Positions 6,076-7,556 of a DNA stretch of 7,556 nt are shown here, piece by piece. Every line of letters begins with the position of its first letter. Position 1 is the stretch's first letter. The notes beneath the pieces were generated by a model. It had not been told where the DNA came from, ran no database searches, and saw only the letters and a program-made list of their open reading frames with translations. Made by a program: the position numbers and the translations under genes. This stretch comes from Halanaeroarchaeum sp051744605 (GTDB lineage Archaea > Halobacteriota > Halobacteria > Halobacteriales > Halobacteriaceae): assembly GCA_051744605.1 (NCBI GenBank), contig JBNJDE010000101.1, forward strand, positions 1 through 7,556, read 5' to 3'.

Positions 6076-7350
6076 ATGGACCCAACGACGCGGTCGCGAC
6101 TGGTCGACCTGCGGCGGGAGCTACATCGGTATCCGGAACCGGCATGGTGTGAGTTCTGGACGACGAGTCGGATCGTCGATGAGATCGAACGCGTCGGCGT
6201 CGACGACTACCACGTGGGACGAGACGTCCTGTCGTCGCCCCATCGAATGGCCGTCCCGGACGAGGACGCTCGTTCGGAGTGGCTCGAGCGGGCTCGCGAG
6301 AACGACGCCCGATACGACGTCCTCGAGGCCACGACCGGCGGCCACACCGGGGCCATCGCCGTTCTCGAACGCGGGGCGGGGCCGACCGTCGCGCTCCGCG
6401 TCGACATCGACGCGCTCTGGATCGAGGAGTCGACCGACGGTGCGCACGCTCCGGCCGAGAAGGGATTTCGCTCGCAGACGGGTGAGACGATGCACGCGTG
6501 CGGACACGACGCGCACGCGACGATCGGAATCGGCGTCCTCGAGGCCATCGCCCAGTCGTCCTTCGAGGGAACGTTCAAGGTGTTCTTCCAGCCGGCCGAG
6601 GAACAGGTCGGCGGAGGGCGAGCAATGGCCGAGAGCGGTCACCTCGACGACGTGGAGTACCTGTTCGCGCTCCACGTCGGCCTTGACCACCCGACGGGGA
6701 CGGTCGTGGCCGGTATCGACGAGTTCCTCGCGGTCAACCACTTCGATGCGGACTTCGTCGGCGAATCCGCACACGCCGGCGCCCACCCGGAGGCGGGGCG
6801 GAACGCGGTGCAGGCGATGACGACGGCAGTGCAGAACCTGTACGGTATCGCCCGGCACGATGGCGGCGCGACCCGTGTGAACGTCGGCCCGGTCGGCGGT
6901 GGATCCTCGCCCAATATCGTTCCAGCGACGGCGTTCGTGGAGGGTGAGGTCCGTGGCGAGACGACCGAGTTGATGGAGTACATGCGCGAACGCGCGAACG
7001 TCGTTCTCGAGAACGCCGCCGACATGCACGACTGCGACGTCGACGTCGAGACGGTCGGGCAGGCGCCCAGTGCCGAGAGCGACGACGAACTGATCGACCT
7101 CGTGGCCGACATCGCTCACGAACACCCGGCCGTCACGGACCTCGTCGAACGCGCACCACTCGGTGGGAGCGAGGACGCGACCTACCTCATGCGGGCGGTA
7201 CAAGAACGGGGCGGACTGGCGACCTACGTCGTCTTCGGGACCGACCATCCGGGCGGCCACCACACTGCCACCTTCGACGTGGACGAGGAGACCATTCCCA
7301 TTGCCGTGGACGTGCTGACCGACGCCGTCCTCGCCGTCGGCGACCGGTGA
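6076..7350 (+). CDS. M20 family amidohydrolase, AbgA-like (p-aminobenzoyl-glutamate hydrolase A-type)
   Basis: Encodes 424 residues. It is a metallo-amidohydrolase with the M20D metal-ligand set: HACGHDAHA at 140-148 (Cys142, His144), QPAEE at 172-176 (Glu175 the likely general base, Glu176 a metal ligand), His200 in ALHVG, and GGHH at 393-396. The inserted dimerisation domain runs about 218-330 and carries GESAHAGAHPEAGRNA (229-244). It resembles E. coli AbgA beyond the general family: the RMAVPDED segment (58-64) with a following charged helix ERARENDA (71-78), the GSEDATYLM loop (364-372) and TYVVFGTDHPGGHH (383-396) all have AbgA counterparts. AbgA with AbgB splits p-aminobenzoyl-glutamate, a folate breakdown product; no AbgB partner is visible here, so the substrate could be another N-acyl or aryl amino acid. 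Start: ATG at 6076, 14 residues before the conserved RRELHRYPE. It is divergent from the NhaC-type transporter. Confidence 0.92.
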   Translation: MDPTTRSRLVDLRRELHRYPEPAWCEFWTTSRIVDEIERVGVDDYHVGRDVLSSPHRMAVPDEDARSEWLERARENDARYDVLEATTGGHTGAIAVLERGAGPTVALRVDIDALWIEESTDGAHAPAEKGFRSQTGETMHACGHDAHATIGIGVLEAIAQSSFEGTFKVFFQPAEEQVGGGRAMAESGHLDDVEYLFALHVGLDHPTGTVVAGIDEFLAVNHFDADFVGESAHAGAHPEAGRNAVQAMTTAVQNLYGIARHDGGATRVNVGPVGGGSSPNIVPATAFVEGEVRGETTELMEYMRERANVVLENAADMHDCDVDVETVGQAPSAESDDELIDLVADIAHEHPAVTDLVERAPLGGSEDATYLMRAVQERGGLATYVVFGTDHPGGHHTATFDVDEETIPIAVDVLTDAVLAVGDR

Positions 7351-7377
7351 GACGGACCGGACCGTCCCCTACCCCCG

Positions 7378-7556
7378 CTAGTACTTCGGGTCGGCGCCGG
7401 TGACTGCGTAGACGTCGTCCATGATGGTATCGCGACGCTCCTGCCACGCCGAAAGCTCCGCCGGCGAGTCCGGATACTCGTCGTAGTGGTCGATGAGGGT
7501 ATCCGCGTGGCGTTTGGCCCGGTAGAGCTGGAGGACGGTGTCCCAGTAGCCGAGGG
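7378..7556 (-). CDS. Unrecognised acidic protein, C-terminal end (truncated by window)
   Basis: The minus strand is open from the window edge to a TAG at 7380-7378 and gives 58 complete codons. The visible end contains GYWDTVLQLYRAKRHAD, then IDHYDEYPDSPAELSAW, and closes with VTGADPKY. G or C dominates third codon positions and the composition is rich in Asp and Glu, as in the other genes here, so I take it as real coding sequence. It looks helical and soluble; aromatic residues (Tyr, Trp) are frequent. I do not recognise the family. It converges with the AbgA-like gene after a 27-nt gap. Confidence 0.65.
   Translation of the reverse strand, partial: LGYWDTVLQLYRAKRHADTLIDHYDEYPDSPAELSAWQERRDTIMDDVYAVTGADPKY

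Noticed and set aside
6121..7263. 380-codon minus-strand frame opposite the AbgA-like gene
   Set aside because: The sense strand encodes an intact M20 enzyme with all metal ligands; the antisense translation shows only mirrored codon bias and no recognisable motif.
7351..7366. Short hairpin GACGG-ACCGGA-CCGTC in the gap between the AbgA-like gene and the last gene
   Set aside because: The stem is only 5 bp and no T-run follows on either strand; such repeats arise often by chance in GC-rich DNA, so it was not called a terminator.
1..7556. Mobile element, CRISPR array, defence island or prophage
   Set aside because: No transposase, integrase, tandem spaced repeats, tRNA end or long terminal repeat was found, and composition looks even across the window. 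The nuclease-like DUF5787 protein alone does not make a defence system.

Overview
The window looks like chromosomal DNA from a haloarchaeon (class Halobacteria). It is GC-rich, every convincing protein is rich in Asp and Glu, cysteine is almost absent, codon third positions are mostly G or C, and most starts lack a Shine-Dalgarno site but have an A/T-rich TATA-like element about 25-28 nt upstream, as expected for leaderless archaeal transcripts. Several proteins belong to families I know mainly from haloarchaea. All family names come from recall of motifs, not from a database search.

Layout: (1) the C-terminal part of an MFS transporter (1-787, +), ending directly against (2) a convergent enoyl-CoA hydratase (788-1558, -). 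(3) A divergent two-winged-helix protein of the DUF5797 type (1638-2117, +) converges on (4) a DUF5787-like protein with nuclease-like motifs and a cysteine cluster (2131-3159, -). Upstream of that, on the same strand, is (5) a NUDIX hydrolase (3250-3675, -). (6) A divergent small protein resembling ribosomal protein uS10 (3791-4099, +) converges on (7) an 86-residue TRAM-like protein (4157-4417, -), which overlaps by 4 nt the end of (8) an NhaC-family membrane transporter (4414-5964, -). Divergent from the transporter is (9) an M20 amidohydrolase closely resembling AbgA, the p-aminobenzoyl-glutamate hydrolase A subunit (6076-7350, +). It converges on (10) the C-terminal end of an unrecognised acidic protein (7378-7556, -).

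Genes alternate in divergent and convergent pairs with very short 3' gaps (0, 13, 57 and 27 nt) and no oligo-T terminators, so overlapping 3' transcript ends are likely. The clearest functional units are the transporter plus TRAM-like protein, which look translationally coupled, and the transporter/AbgA-like pair, which shares an intergenic region with a TATA element readable on both strands. The latter pair may form an import-and-hydrolyse module for an acyl-amino acid or folate-breakdown product. The DUF5787-like protein is the best candidate for an undercharacterised activity: it combines an ExK motif, a winged-helix-like segment and a five-cysteine set that stands out in this cysteine-poor proteome. 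No CRISPR array, insertion sequence, tRNA, rRNA or integration site was seen, and the window reads as ordinary core or near-core chromosome.
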